DNA from: Cyclobacterium qasimii M12-11B
Lineage (GTDB): Bacteria > Bacteroidota > Bacteroidia > Cytophagales > Cyclobacteriaceae
Reading direction: 5' to 3'
Assembly: GCF_000427295.1 (NCBI RefSeq)
Contig: NZ_ATNM01000189.1
Coordinates: 1-37,635 of the forward strand
Length of the DNA stretch: 37,635 nucleotides
Part shown: positions 8,820-17,369 of the stretch, piece by piece
How the letters are laid out: each line of letters opens with the position of its first letter
Position numbering within the stretch: position 1 is the first letter of the stretch
Translations under genes and position numbers: made by a program
Notes under the pieces: generated by a model
Told to the model about the DNA's origin: nothing
Database searches by the model: none
The model's input: only the letters and a program-made list of their open reading frames with translations

Positions 8820-9800
8820 ATGGAAAACAAAATCGAAATCTACCAAGGAAGTGATGGCCAGACTCAAATAGAGGTTCGTTTTGAAGGCGACACCTTTTGG
8901 CTACCTTTGCAACAAATTTCAGAATTGTTTCAAAGAGATAAATCCGTTATTTCCCGGCATATAAAAAATATCTACAAAGAAGGTGAACTGATCAGGGAAG
9001 CAACTGTTGCAAAAAATGCAACAGTTCAAATGGAGGGGAAAAGAAAAGTTGAAAGGGAAGTTGAATTTTACAATCTAGATCTTATCCTATCTGTTGGGTA
9101 TAGAGTAAACTCCAAACAAGGTACTCAATTCAGAATCTGGGCAACCAAACGGTTAAAGGACTACCTTATCCAAGGCTATACAATCAATGAAAATAGACTT
9201 GCCCAGAAGCAACAAGAAGTACAAACCCTAAAAGATGGTATTCGAATTTTAAGCAGAGCAATTCAGCAAAAAGAAGAAGATCAAAATTTGGATTTTGAAT
9301 GGCTGAATCACTTTGCAAAAGGTTTGGAGTTGCTCGATGATTATGATCATGAGAACCTGGACAAAAAAGGATTAAGCAAAAGAAAAGCAATCTTCCCTGA
9401 ATTATCAGATTATCAAGAGGTAATAAAATCCATGAGATCAGATTTTGAATCTGGTGTATTTGGAAAAGAAAAAGATGGAAGCTTTGAAAGTGCAATCGCA
9501 CAAATCAGTAAAGGCTTCGGAAGAGAAGACTTCTATCCTACCTTGGAAGAAAAAGCTGCAACCCTACTCTATCTCATTGTCAAAAATCATGGTTTTGTAG
9601 ATGGTAACAAACGGATTGGTGCAGCTTGCTTTCTTCTCTTTTTGAAGGCAAATGATCTTTTGAATAACAAGAAAGGAATTTCGATCATCAGTAATGATGC
9701 ACTCGCCAGCTTGACCCTATTTATAGCATCCAGCAAACCGGAAGAGATGGATACGGTGAAAAAATTGGTGATTAGTGTGTTGAATAGGAACCGAAACTGA
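8820..9800 (+). CDS. RhuM-family N-terminus fused to a Fic/Doc domain
   Basis: The 326-aa protein joins two modules. Residues ~1-130 resemble the RhuM/virulence-protein family (EVRFEGDTFWLPLQQISELF, SVISRHIKNIY, and FYNLDLILSVGYRVNS, which is highly typical). Residues ~180-326 form a Fic/Doc fold with the core HGFVDGNKR (His257 to Arg265), close to the HxFx(D/E)GNxR motif. Fic enzymes transfer AMP or another phosphate-containing group to proteins; the Lys after Asn is Doc-like and could imply kinase activity, as in phage P1 Doc. I took the ATG at 8820 rather than an in-frame TTG at 8778, because the family alignment begins with the MENKI segment. It is solitary with no obvious antitoxin partner. 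It may be defence-related. Confidence 0.85.
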   Translation: MENKIEIYQGSDGQTQIEVRFEGDTFWLPLQQISELFQRDKSVISRHIKNIYKEGELIREATVAKNATVQMEGKRKVEREVEFYNLDLILSVGYRVNSKQGTQFRIWATKRLKDYLIQGYTINENRLAQKQQEVQTLKDGIRILSRAIQQKEEDQNLDFEWLNHFAKGLELLDDYDHENLDKKGLSKRKAIFPELSDYQEVIKSMRSDFESGVFGKEKDGSFESAIAQISKGFGREDFYPTLEEKAATLLYLIVKNHGFVDGNKRIGAACFLLFLKANDLLNNKKGISIISNDALASLTLFIASSKPEEMDTVKKLVISVLNRNRN

Positions 9801-10444
9801 CAGAATATGTCATGAATTGAAGTAATTAATATATACTACAAACAATTCAATTTAAAATTGAAATAGGCCTAAAAAAATCGAGAATATTTGATTTTTTGTA
9901 CCGAATTTGTCCCGTTTTATGGTTAATTATTTATTTATCAATTAGTTACACATTCTGTATTAGAAGTAAGCTTAACTTAAGTTCTAAAAAGCTTTAAATA
10001 ATTGTATTTAGTTACCTATATATAAGATAGTTATGAATATTTACTTTTGTTTTTTTCCAATTTTTTGAATTCATCTTTTTCAGTACAATTGCCAGTAGGC
10101 TTGGATGCTCAAGAAGGACCTATTCTATCTAAGGTTGGCTTAATATTTATCATAGTCAAAGCCAAAGTTGTGTTAAAAATTTATCTCAACCACTTTCCCA
10201 AACCACAAAGCATTATTGATTTAGGAAGAAGGCAATTTAGAATCTACTAAGCAATAAGGTTAATAATTAAATATTTAGTAATTATTCTCTCAAACTAAGT
10301 TTTTATTATATATTTGTCCTGGGTCTATTTACCGATTAGAAATACCTTTTATCAATTAATACCGAATTATTGATTTGCCAAGGTGAAACCTCATCTAAGA
10401 TGACCAAGTTTGAATTGTGCTTTGATATGGTAAATTTTAGATTA
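9801..10444. other. intergenic region with one promoter-like site
   Basis: No supported gene. A 67-codon frame at 10047-10250 has no recognisable features. TATATTTG at 10309-10316 matches the phylum's -7 element and may drive the lipoprotein gene starting at 10445. Confidence 0.4.
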
Positions 10445-11596
10445 ATGAAAAATGTATTCTACCTCCTTTTGATTCCCCTTCTCTATTCCTGCGGTAAGGC
10501 ATCTTCTGAAAAAGCCGAATCAGGAAATATTCTAGAAAAGCTGACCTTCACGGTGGATACAGTAATGGTGGATGCAGGTGATGATATTTTCATCTTAAGC
10601 TCAGGACTAGGAACTAAAGCCCTTAATCAAGACAAAAGCAAATTGCTGTTTTTTGAAAGGGAACCATTCAGCTTGGTTCAGGTAGATCTCAATAACCTGA
10701 AACTCATTGGTAAAACCCCTTTCCAAAAGGAAGGACCCAACAGTGTGGGTACGTACCTGACTGATTTTCAGTTGGGGCCAAATTCAGAACTTTTTATTCA
10801 GGGTAATTCCTCTCAGGCAAAATTTACTACAGAAGGAAAACTCACAAAAAATCTTAAGATTGTGCCGGAAGGTATCGATTCTGAGCTGGCTAATAATTTT
10901 CAAAAGCTTTACGCAAGAGCTGTTTTTGATTTCGAAAAAAATCGGATTTATGCTCAGCCTTCCTTAGAATCGTTAGGGAAAAACAAGCTTTACATCATCG
11001 ATCCGCATTCCAAGGGAGTTCGAATAGAACCAATGCCTGAGATGAAAGCCGTTGAGGAATTTTCAGGGACTTTCATTACCAAATCGGGTGAAGGTACGAT
11101 GTACCGCTATTTTGGAGTAGGGAGTTTTACAACCATTGAAAATGGTCAATTATTGATTTCTTCGGGGGCAATGAGTGGGATTTATCGACTTAACCCCAAG
11201 TTGGACAGTTTGTATTTTATACCTATTCAACACCAAAATTTCCCCAATCGGATGGAAGTTACGGTGAATAATTCACCTACCGATGAGGCGCAATTTTCCG
11301 AGGACCGACGAAAGGTCTACGAACAATTGAACTACATGGAACCGCGCTGGGATGAGAGCAGAGAAATGTTTTTACGACTGGGTAAAAAAACATTTTTGGG
11401 TGAAAGACGAGAAGATCCATCTACTTATGAGGTTTTTCTTTTCGCTTATGACCAAGACTTCAATGTTTTGGGCGAAACCAAAATTGAAGGCTTAAAACAA
11501 GTTCCGGGAAGCTGTTTTTGGAAAGACGGCAAGCTCTGGTCCTATGTCAATGTTGAAGATGAATTGGGTTTTGCGGTGATTGACTTTAAATTTTAG
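10445..11596 (+). CDS. DUF4221-like lipoprotein, probable beta-propeller
   Basis: Starting at ATG 10445 the 383-aa product opens with MKNVFYLLLIPLLYSC, a lipoprotein signal with Cys16. A longer in-frame start at 10370 would bury this signal, so I rejected it. The mature part has the segment FTVDTVMVDAGDDIF and repeated hydrophobic-Asp strands, as in the DUF4221 and six-bladed beta-propeller lipoproteins of Cyclobacteriaceae. Such proteins are often multi-copy and lie at the cell surface. No enzymatic motif is visible, and function is unknown. Confidence 0.7.
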   Translation: MKNVFYLLLIPLLYSCGKASSEKAESGNILEKLTFTVDTVMVDAGDDIFILSSGLGTKALNQDKSKLLFFEREPFSLVQVDLNNLKLIGKTPFQKEGPNSVGTYLTDFQLGPNSELFIQGNSSQAKFTTEGKLTKNLKIVPEGIDSELANNFQKLYARAVFDFEKNRIYAQPSLESLGKNKLYIIDPHSKGVRIEPMPEMKAVEEFSGTFITKSGEGTMYRYFGVGSFTTIENGQLLISSGAMSGIYRLNPKLDSLYFIPIQHQNFPNRMEVTVNNSPTDEAQFSEDRRKVYEQLNYMEPRWDESREMFLRLGKKTFLGERREDPSTYEVFLFAYDQDFNVLGETKIEGLKQVPGSCFWKDGKLWSYVNVEDELGFAVIDFKF

Positions 11597-11826
11597 ACCT
11601 ATATAGTCAGAAAAGAAGCACCACTCGATTGAAAAAGCATTTAAGGACCTTTTCAACATTGTTGTAGAAAAAAGCATCAACCTACTCAACTTCTTACCCT
11701 CTCCTAATCCCTAAATCAGGAAATTATATCCGGTCCAGGACTTTAGCACTTTTCAAAATGAATTGAAAAACCTCCCTGTCTCCCTCCCTTCGCCGGATAT
11801 AATTGCTTGGTTAATGGCTGCTGAAT

Positions 11827-12351
11827 TTAGACAACAGGATTTTTCTCATTGACAATAGAGATTTTGCTTTCTACTTTTACAGTATTTACAAGGTTGTCCA
11901 ATACAGGGCAACGCGCCTCTACCTCTTTAATAAGCTCCTGTATCCTTTCAGGACTTTCGTCAGAATCGATAATCGTTTCCACTTCTATTTTATGGTATCC
12001 AGGACGGACATTTTCGTCTATTCCCAGGAATCCCCTCCAGTCTATATTTCCTTTTGTTTCTACCTTGACATTGTTTAACTGAATTCCTTTTAAGGAAGCG
12101 ACAACTTGATAGGTGATCACCTGGCATGAGCCGAGAGAGGCCAGTAAATACTCTACAGGATTGGGACCTAAATTTGTTCCCGCCAAAGCTTCTGGTTCAT
12201 CTGCGATAAACTCAAAATCTCTCGCCGTATTTTTCACACGGACATGCTCATCCAGTTCGGAAGTGACTCTAAAAACTCCTTTTGTTAGGCTTGCATCCTT
12301 GTTGGTAGCTTCAATAATTCCTTGAAATGTTCGCTGTACTAATTCTGACAT
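11827..12351 (-). CDS. OsmC/Ohr-family protein
   Basis: The 174-aa protein has the OsmC fold with the two reactive cysteines in their family contexts: Cys76 in ASLGSCQ and Cys148 in ARCPV. OsmC/Ohr proteins reduce organic hydroperoxides using a Cys pair; some relatives act in sulfur metabolism. No signal peptide is present. It lies downstream of a SAM-I riboswitch and a 40-codon ORF on the same strand, with about 110 bases between that ORF and this start, so its expression is probably tied to methionine/SAM supply. This points to a sulfur role rather than general peroxide defence. Confidence 0.9.
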   Translation of the reverse strand: MSELVQRTFQGIIEATNKDASLTKGVFRVTSELDEHVRVKNTARDFEFIADEPEALAGTNLGPNPVEYLLASLGSCQVITYQVVASLKGIQLNNVKVETKGNIDWRGFLGIDENVRPGYHKIEVETIIDSDESPERIQELIKEVEARCPVLDNLVNTVKVESKISIVNEKNPVV

Positions 12352-12462
12352 GATTGTATACTTTAAAAGTTAATAAATAATAAATAGGGTTTTATAGGGT
12401 GATGCTGAAGCAATCACTCAATAGACTGAATCGTCTTAGTATCGGAAATTGGAAAATGAAAT

Positions 12463-12585
12463 TTACATGCGGCCACGCATAGACTTATCCCTATTGTGTA
12501 GCAAACAACAGCACAAATGAATCGTCTTGTGGCGAAAAAGTTCCTTTGAAAAGGTGTAAATAACGGGGCTTTGATTTGTCTTCAT
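12463..12585 (-). CDS. 40-aa leader ORF with a Cys triplet, below a SAM riboswitch
   Basis: ATG at 12585 opens a 40-codon frame ending TAA at 12463, starting about 10 bases after the riboswitch ends. The peptide carries three consecutive cysteines (25-27) within HLCCCLLHNR and finishes KSMRGRM. I do not recognise a known family. A Cys cluster in a leader just upstream of a sulfur-linked gene resembles cysteine-responsive leader peptides, where ribosome stalling at Cys codons controls the next gene. An 11-bp direct repeat, TGAATCGTCTT on the plus strand, occurs inside the ORF (12518-12528) and again after it (12427-12437), which could support alternative pairings. It may instead be a genuine small protein. 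Confidence 0.55.
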   Translation of the reverse strand: MKTNQSPVIYTFSKELFRHKTIHLCCCLLHNRDKSMRGRM

Positions 12586-12593
12586 GATGTCTA

Positions 12594-12699
12594 TTTTATA
12601 GTCCTCTTATTTAAGAGTCTGGAATTGGCACCTTTTCATTTGATGAAGGTTGCCAGTAGGTCATAGAGCCAGTCTCTCGCTACTTCTTTATAAATCAAG
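12594..12699 (-). promoter_or_regulatory. SAM-I (S-box) riboswitch
   Basis: Read on the minus strand, the conserved core is in order: GAGAGACTGGCTC, then ATGACCTACTGGCAACC, a P3 stem (TTCATC...GAaaa), then GGTGCCAATTCC and a P4 hairpin CTCTT-AAAT-AAGAG. Pairing of TTTATA (12689-12694) with TATAAA (12595-12600) forms P1. These are the diagnostic elements of the SAM-I class (TGGC, GGCAACC, GGTGCCAATTCC). It sits upstream of the 40-aa ORF and osmC. SAM binding should reduce expression of the downstream genes; whether by termination or translation is not clear, since no strong T-tract terminator is obvious. Confidence 0.88.
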
Positions 12700-12989
12700 A
12701 CATATATTACTTCTTATATGCCTTTGACATGATTGTGGCACAAACTTAGGCATAGATTTCTAAAAATAAAATTTTTCTGGTTTCTTTTAACAAAAGGACT
12801 TTTGGAAAAAGGAATTTCAGGTTTCAGAAATTAATTTGGTCTATTCCGCAGGTCAAAATCCTTTTTGGGTACCTGAGTTCGATTATAGAAAGTAAGCGCT
12901 GGTGGTGATTATGCCTTCCTTAGCAAATGGGTAATTGCCAGATAAACCAAAGCATCTTATAATCCACCTAAATCTCATTTTCAACCACT
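12700..12989. other. intergenic region, promoter side of the riboswitch
   Basis: No gene was recognised. The promoter for the minus-strand riboswitch transcript must lie just beyond 12700, but I could not pick a clear -7 element. Confidence 0.35.
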
Positions 12990-13037
12990 CCCCCTTTCTC
13001 TTAAAGGGGGCAGGGCCTGTCCCGACCAAAGTCGGGA
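12990..13037. repeat. two adjacent REP-like hairpins
   Basis: The first pairs CCCCCTTT with AAAGGGGG (12990-12997, 13003-13010). The second pairs TCCCGAC with GTCGGGA (13020-13026, 13031-13037). Related GC-rich palindromes occur at 13882-13897 and around the DUF559 insertion in hsdM, suggesting one dispersed intergenic repeat family. Confidence 0.6.
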
Positions 13038-13195
13038 GGGGATTTAACTTCGCGCATAAAAAAAAGACATCAATATCGAATTGGATTATAATGTCTTTTA
13101 CCGCTATCGGGTTTCGTTGGAATGAGGGAATGATATAATATGCCATTTCAATAAACCCGTACAAAATAAACAAGATGTATTGTATACTCGTTAAA

Positions 13196-13217
13196 TATGG
13201 TGTATTATTACACCATA
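13196..13217. promoter_or_regulatory. operator palindrome upstream of parD
   Basis: A perfect inverted repeat, TATGGTGTA - TTAT - TACACCATA, ends 13 bases before the parD start. ParD antitoxins have ribbon-helix-helix DNA-binding domains and repress their own operons, so this is the probable autoregulatory site. Confidence 0.75.
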
Positions 13218-13230
13218 AATACACAAAAAA

Positions 13231-13476
13231 ATGGCTAGACAAACTATCTCTGTTAATGAACCGAATGACCGTTGGATGAAACAAAAAATTGAAGAAAATG
13301 AATTCTCCAGCAAAAGTGAATTGATCAACGACCTGATTCGTAGACAAAGAGAACAAGAAGAGGAGCGGTTATTGTTAAGGAATGAGCTTATAAAGGGTGA
13401 AAATAGTGGACTATCCAATAAATCTATGGCTGAAATTCTTACAGAGGCTAAACAAAGGGTAAAAAATGGCCAATGA
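13231..13476 (+). CDS. parD: ParD-type antitoxin
   Basis: The 81-aa protein has the ribbon-helix-helix start typical of ParD/CC2985-type antitoxins (ARQTISV, then a helix with SSKSELINDLIRRQ) and a charged C-terminal tail that would wrap the toxin. It overlaps the toxin frame by four bases (ATGA), so the two are coupled. The palindrome at 13196-13217 is its likely operator. The toxin partner is frameshifted, so the antitoxin may now be an orphan repressor. Confidence 0.88.
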   Translation: MARQTISVNEPNDRWMKQKIEENEFSSKSELINDLIRRQREQEEERLLLRNELIKGENSGLSNKSMAEILTEAKQRVKNGQ

Positions 13477-13746
13477 ATTATGTTCTTACCCGCCAAGCAG
13501 AAGAAGACCTTATTCAAATTTATCTTTATGGTCAAGTAGCTTTTGGTCCTACCCAGGCTGAAAAATACCATGGATCGCTAGAGAATACGTTTATTAGGAT
13601 TGCCGAAAATCCTGAAATGTACCCTTTGGCAACTTCTATTCGTAAAAGGTTACAGATATTGTGTTCATAGCTCACATACAATATTCTTCACAGTAGAAGA
13701 TCAGGTCAGGATAGTTAGGATCATTGGTAAACAAAAATTTCCATAG
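13473..13746 (+). pseudogene. parE: ParE-type toxin, frameshifted
   Basis: The open frame starts MNYVLTRQAEEDLIQIYLYG, as in RelE/ParE toxins, which act on DNA gyrase (ParE) or mRNA (RelE). It stops after 65 codons at 13670. Removing one A from the run at 13644-13647 restores the conserved continuation (KGYRYCVH, FFTVEDQVRIVRIIG) to a stop at 13746, giving a protein of about 90 aa, the normal size. As written, the toxin lacks its C-terminal strands and catalytic-side residues. It is inactivated, phase-variable or a sequencing error. Confidence 0.8.
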
Positions 13747-13871
13747 TCTTCAAAAAACCAAAATATTAAATAGATTTCTTGCCATAATAACTACCACGTT
13801 TACAAAATTTCTAATTACATGGTTGTAGTAAGAATGTAAGGCTAGGTTGTTTACCCTTCATTGCTAGAAAG

Positions 13872-13907
13872 GCATAGCCTGTCCCGATTCATCGGGAACG
13901 ATGCTAT
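13872..13907. repeat. REP-like palindrome at the end of a gene
   Basis: An imperfect palindrome with a perfect core TCCCGAT-TC-ATCGGGA (13882-13897) and outer GCATAG.../...ATGCTAT arms ends next to the stop of the minus-strand gene at 13909. It may act as a terminator or mRNA-stabilising hairpin. It lacks a T tract. Confidence 0.55.
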
Positions 13908-13908
13908 C

Positions 13909-14511
13909 TTATTGGATTTTTGAAGCTCTTTCCACATTAAAATAGGCATAGTTGGCTCCGAAGTTTCTTATTTTAACCCGTAACAATCTCACTTTATAAG
14001 AATATTGAGTGTCTTCAAAAATATAATAATCCCCTGGATACAATTTTGATGTGGCTATGGACGCTTGACTTGAATTCTTAATTTCAATGTCAGCCACTTC
14101 AGGGTTTTCACTAACATTGTTTGGAAATAGACTGTATTTCCCATCATCTATGGGTAAATAATTACCAACTTTTACTACCTGTCCACTCAAGATTGTGGTG
14201 TAAGCCAATTCAATCTTATCCTTTTTAGGCAAACTTATGACTTCGGGTTTTTCAATAAGTTCCTCTTCATTTATTTGTTCCGATGTTGTAGAAACTTGTT
14301 GTTCTTTAGGATTACTTGTTGTTTCTGATGTGGTAACATTAGCCTGATTTTTAAGTGACGCCTCTGTTTTCTGCACTTCATCATTTGACAAGTTTTCTGG
14401 TGGACGACTATCTAGGTAGATATAGATCCCTACGATTGCTGTAATTAGTCCAGCTATTGAAGTAAGTAACGCTGGTAAATTGCTCCAAAAACTTTTATTT
14501 TCTTCTGCCAT
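13909..14511 (-). CDS. membrane-anchored hypothetical protein
   Basis: The 200-aa protein has one N-terminal transmembrane segment (residues ~10-32; a LLTSIAGLITAIVGIYIYL stretch). A Ser/Thr/Glu-rich linker of ~70 residues follows, then a compact C-terminal domain (~95-200) of alternating hydrophobic residues, probably beta-rich. I do not recognise a family. It is the last gene on the minus strand before the hsdR-tail copy at 14536 and could be the end gene of the accessory cassette. Confidence 0.6.
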   Translation of the reverse strand: MAEENKSFWSNLPALLTSIAGLITAIVGIYIYLDSRPPENLSNDEVQKTEASLKNQANVTTSETTSNPKEQQVSTTSEQINEEELIEKPEVISLPKKDKIELAYTTILSGQVVKVGNYLPIDDGKYSLFPNNVSENPEVADIEIKNSSQASIATSKLYPGDYYIFEDTQYSYKVRLLRVKIRNFGANYAYFNVERASKIQ

Positions 14512-14535
14512 ATCTATAGTTGTTTAAAATTAGTT

Positions 14536-14604
14536 TTACCTCCCTTGATACTTCTTAAAATTCTCTGCCTGTTCAAAGATCTCCCTACAAACTTCCTCTC
14601 TGTC
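14536..14604 (-). repeat. duplicate of the hsdR 3' end (copy A)
   Basis: On the minus strand these bases encode 20 codons nearly identical in sense to the C-terminus of the HsdR gene at 17370 (shared EIFEQAENFKKYQ) and then a stop. At DNA level about four fifths of positions match by eye. A 30-codon ATG frame (14536-14628) contains it, overlapping the end of the next gene in another frame. It lies at the far side of the TIR/DUF2971 cassette from the intact hsdR end. Confidence 0.85.
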
Positions 14605-14612
14605 TTTAGTCT

Positions 14613-15335
14613 TTATTTTAATTTCCATTCTAAATCTGAATAAAATTGCCAGTTGATCTTAATGTCTTCGGTTTTCCATCGCTCTGCAATCTTTTTCAGG
14701 ATGGATTTCCTGTGCCCTGACCCAATAAACATTAAGCCACTAGTATAATTGTTTTCCTTGCTGTACTTGTAAACGTTATCAAGGATAACATCTTCACGCT
14801 TTTCAATAACTTCTTTTTCTAAGAGAGCTATTCGATTTAAATCTTCATCATTTAAGAAGATTAAGATTCTTTCTTTAAGGATATCCATTTTTTCAATTAT
14901 CACATCAATATGATCACTATTGAATATTCTAAATGCATGCTGATTTCCCAATGAAATCATATTGTCTAAAAAACTTCTTAATTGAAATGAATGCTCCCCT
15001 GCCTTATACGCCATCTTGTTATGTAAATAATCTAAATTTTTGTAATAATCTTTTGGAAGATCATAAGTATCTACTGGAAGATGTATTACATTCTTGATAG
15101 TCAAATACTTTTTAATAGCAACTGACTCTAAGTTATTCAGAGTCTGTTGAACATAAGATTCCTGATAGGTGGAATGGGACAGTTCCTCAAAAATTACTTC
15201 TGGATTAGTACTCTCTATAAGCTGCAGTAATGCATCGGAGGTACATAATCCACCTTCCTCATGTCTGGAAAAAATTAAAGTAACATTAAAGATCATTGGT
15301 AAATATATTTTTATATAAGCTTGCCATAGCTCCAA
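14613..15335 (-). CDS. hypothetical protein, possibly TraB/ChaN-like
   Basis: Up to 240 aa; an internal Met at 15298 (MIFNVTLIFSRHEEGG) is the more likely start, because the preceding 13 residues lie over the neighbouring remnant. Near the start there is FSRHEEGG, then a predicted strand PEVIFEEL and, near the end, LMFIGSGHRKS. The His/Glu spacing and the closing G-x-GH motif recall the TraB/PrgY/ChaN-EreA group, but the match is weak and I make no functional call. The last codons overlap the hsdR-tail copy A. Confidence 0.55.
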   Translation of the reverse strand: MELWQAYIKIYLPMIFNVTLIFSRHEEGGLCTSDALLQLIESTNPEVIFEELSHSTYQESYVQQTLNNLESVAIKKYLTIKNVIHLPVDTYDLPKDYYKNLDYLHNKMAYKAGEHSFQLRSFLDNMISLGNQHAFRIFNSDHIDVIIEKMDILKERILIFLNDEDLNRIALLEKEVIEKREDVILDNVYKYSKENNYTSGLMFIGSGHRKSILKKIAERWKTEDIKINWQFYSDLEWKLK

Positions 15336-15547
15336 AAAATAAAGTCAAGTTTCTTAAGCTTCGACAACTCATTACCTGGAAAGGATTTATCAAAGTCAGA
15401 GAATATTGACGAAAAGAATTTATTTTCTATGATATAGGCGTAGGTTTCTCTAATCACTTCATGTCTTGCTGAATAAACTTTCAATTTATTGTCTAAATTA
15501 CCACTAGGACTGTAGGATGATCTAATAATGGATTTCGAAACTTTCAG
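15311..15547 (-). pseudogene. 78-codon open frame without a normal start
   Basis: This frame begins at a CTG immediately after a TAG and runs 78 codons to a stop at 15311, ending KKLDFIFWSYGKLI. It has no ATG, follows the DUF2971-like gene by one to two bases and overlaps the next gene. It looks like the tail of a gene that lost its start. No family recognised. Confidence 0.35.
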
Positions 15548-16444
15548 CTATTTATCATTATCTCAGAATCACTTACTTTATCAATTAAGCTGCTATTTAA
15601 TTTTGTGATGAGAACTTTTAAGTTATGCTTAAACCACAGAGGGGAATATGGAGATATCACTATACTATCTATCAATTCATCAATGTCAATACCGACATGA
15701 AAACCATCAGAAATAGATAAATCATACTCTTCAGGAGATTCAGAAAAATACTGGTTATTTGAAGTACCGAAAACTCTAATTTCTTTCTCGTACTCGTAAA
15801 ACTCTTTTTTAGTAATCGCTAGATTGGTTTTAGTGAAATTAGATCGTTCTATATGATTTTTATAAGAAACTTCTCCAATTTTCAGCCTATCAATTTGCAA
15901 TAGTGGAATATTCATTTCTATAGATTCTGGGATAATTTCAGAAGTTAATTCAGCTTTTTTATCTATAGTTTCAAGACAGTGAATTAATTTTGAAACAGTG
16001 CTTTTTATTGCAACCCCATTAATAGAACCTCCTAAATAAATTTTCCAAAGTGCATAAGATTCTGCGTTATTGAGTGACCAGCAATTAACATACGTATTTT
16101 CTTTGAACCTCTTTGCTACCGAGACTTCTTTCTCCATAGTTGATTTTAACACTAATTGAAGATTTACCCCTTTCGAGATAGTCTCTCCTTCTCTCATCTA
16201 AAGAATTAATAGGTATTTCCATTTCAAATTTATCTTCCATCTTTCTAGCATTTGCAAAATAAATAGATCTATTTAAGATGAGATCTATAAATTTCTCCAA
16301 AGACATATATCGCCAGATTATGTTGTTTCCATGTAAAGAACCTAACTTTTCAATTTTCATCACAAAATACTTTTTTCCAGTTAATTTATAAATAATAATA
16401 TAATTTAAAAAATCACTTGTATCGTAAATTAAGTTATAAATCAA
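15544..16444 (-). pseudogene. DUF2971-like protein, split by a frameshift
   Basis: Two overlapping frames (16085-16444 and 15544-16197) together resemble DUF2971. The first gives WRYMSLEKFIDLIL, YFANARKMEDKFE; the second gives TYVNCWSLNNAESYALWKIY and a C-terminal IDSIVISPYSPLW, all in family order. The whole would be about 300 aa. Dropping one T from the run at 16144-16147 is one way to join them; the exact break point within 16085-16197 is uncertain. DUF2971 proteins recur in defence-rich regions but have no established function. Downstream of the TIR gene on the same strand. Confidence 0.7.
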
Positions 16445-17324
16445 TTAGTTTTCTATATCATCAACCCTTTGAAAAATGAAGTTTGCAACTTCCTCAGGGG
16501 TAAATATTCTCCCATCAATATAGCCATCCGTTAATAATACCCCTTCAACCTCACCATCATCCATTTTTATAAAAATTATTTTTTCGTGCTCTCTTTTAAA
16601 AAATCACCTCTCTAATTACTCTCCATTCTAAACCACACCATGACTTATTCTGATAATCCTTAGATAAAAATACAGCCAATAACTTAGATTTATTCTTATA
16701 AATATTTCCAAGATAAATGTCCAGTTGAGGACGTGCTAGGAATGCTTGGTAGTCTTTATCATAAAATATAGGAGAATAAGGCAACAACTCCTTTAACTTT
16801 TTCAATACTTCTTCAACGTATGGACGTGATTCTCCAGGAAAAGAAAAAGCTACATCAAAATCAATTTTTTCAGGATTGCGCACATTAAATTTCTTCCCAG
16901 CGAACGCTTTAGGCAATATCACCCCATAAGGTTTTAATTCTTCAATAAGCTCTACATCCTTAACTGCCCAATGGGTTCTAAAGGATTCAAAGCCAACAAT
17001 ATCAAGAATTGGAGCTAATTCTCGAAACTGATCAACTGTTACCCAAGGACTAAGCTCTTCTATACGAAACTCTATCGTTATTGTGTTTGATTTTTCCCTG
17101 ATACTCGTCAGCCATCCAAGTTTTGGAGCTTCATGGAAACCTTCGTAGGCAAATATACAGGGATAACTCATTAGCTCTTTTTTGGCATCTAGCGTAAACT
17201 TTCCTAGCCGTTCAGAAATAGCAATTGGAGTATATTCAGCTACTTTTACACATCTTTCTTTGGTTAAGCTGTACATTTTCCCTTCCCAAGCATTTTCTTC
17301 TCCAGAAACCAATAAATTATACAT
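16445..17324 (-). pseudogene. TIR-domain defence protein, frameshifted near the C-terminus
   Basis: The main frame (242 codons, to 16596) has an N-terminal domain (1-~145) of unknown type and a TIR domain from ~155 (FDVAFSFPGESRPYVEEV; FYDKDYQ; LLAVFLSKDYQNKSWCGLEW). Glu233 in the CGLEW segment is the likely catalytic residue of an NAD-consuming TIR. The frame stops at VIREVIF, but the missing TIR end is present in another frame down to 16445 (MDDGEVEGVLLTDGYIDGR, FTPEEVANFI). Removing one T of six (plus-strand A run 16598-16603) joins them into ~292 aa. TIR NADases deplete NAD during phage attack; here one would sit beside a type I restriction system. Confidence 0.8.
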
Positions 17325-17369
17325 CGATTTAATTCTTTATTTAATTTACTTAAAACCTCATATTTATAA

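Noticed and set aside
10047-10250. 67-codon plus-strand frame
   Set aside because: No signal, domain or conserved-looking pattern; lies in AT-rich intergenic DNA.
12883-13356. 157-codon minus-strand frame
   Set aside because: Crosses the REP-like hairpins and runs antisense through the parD operator and gene.
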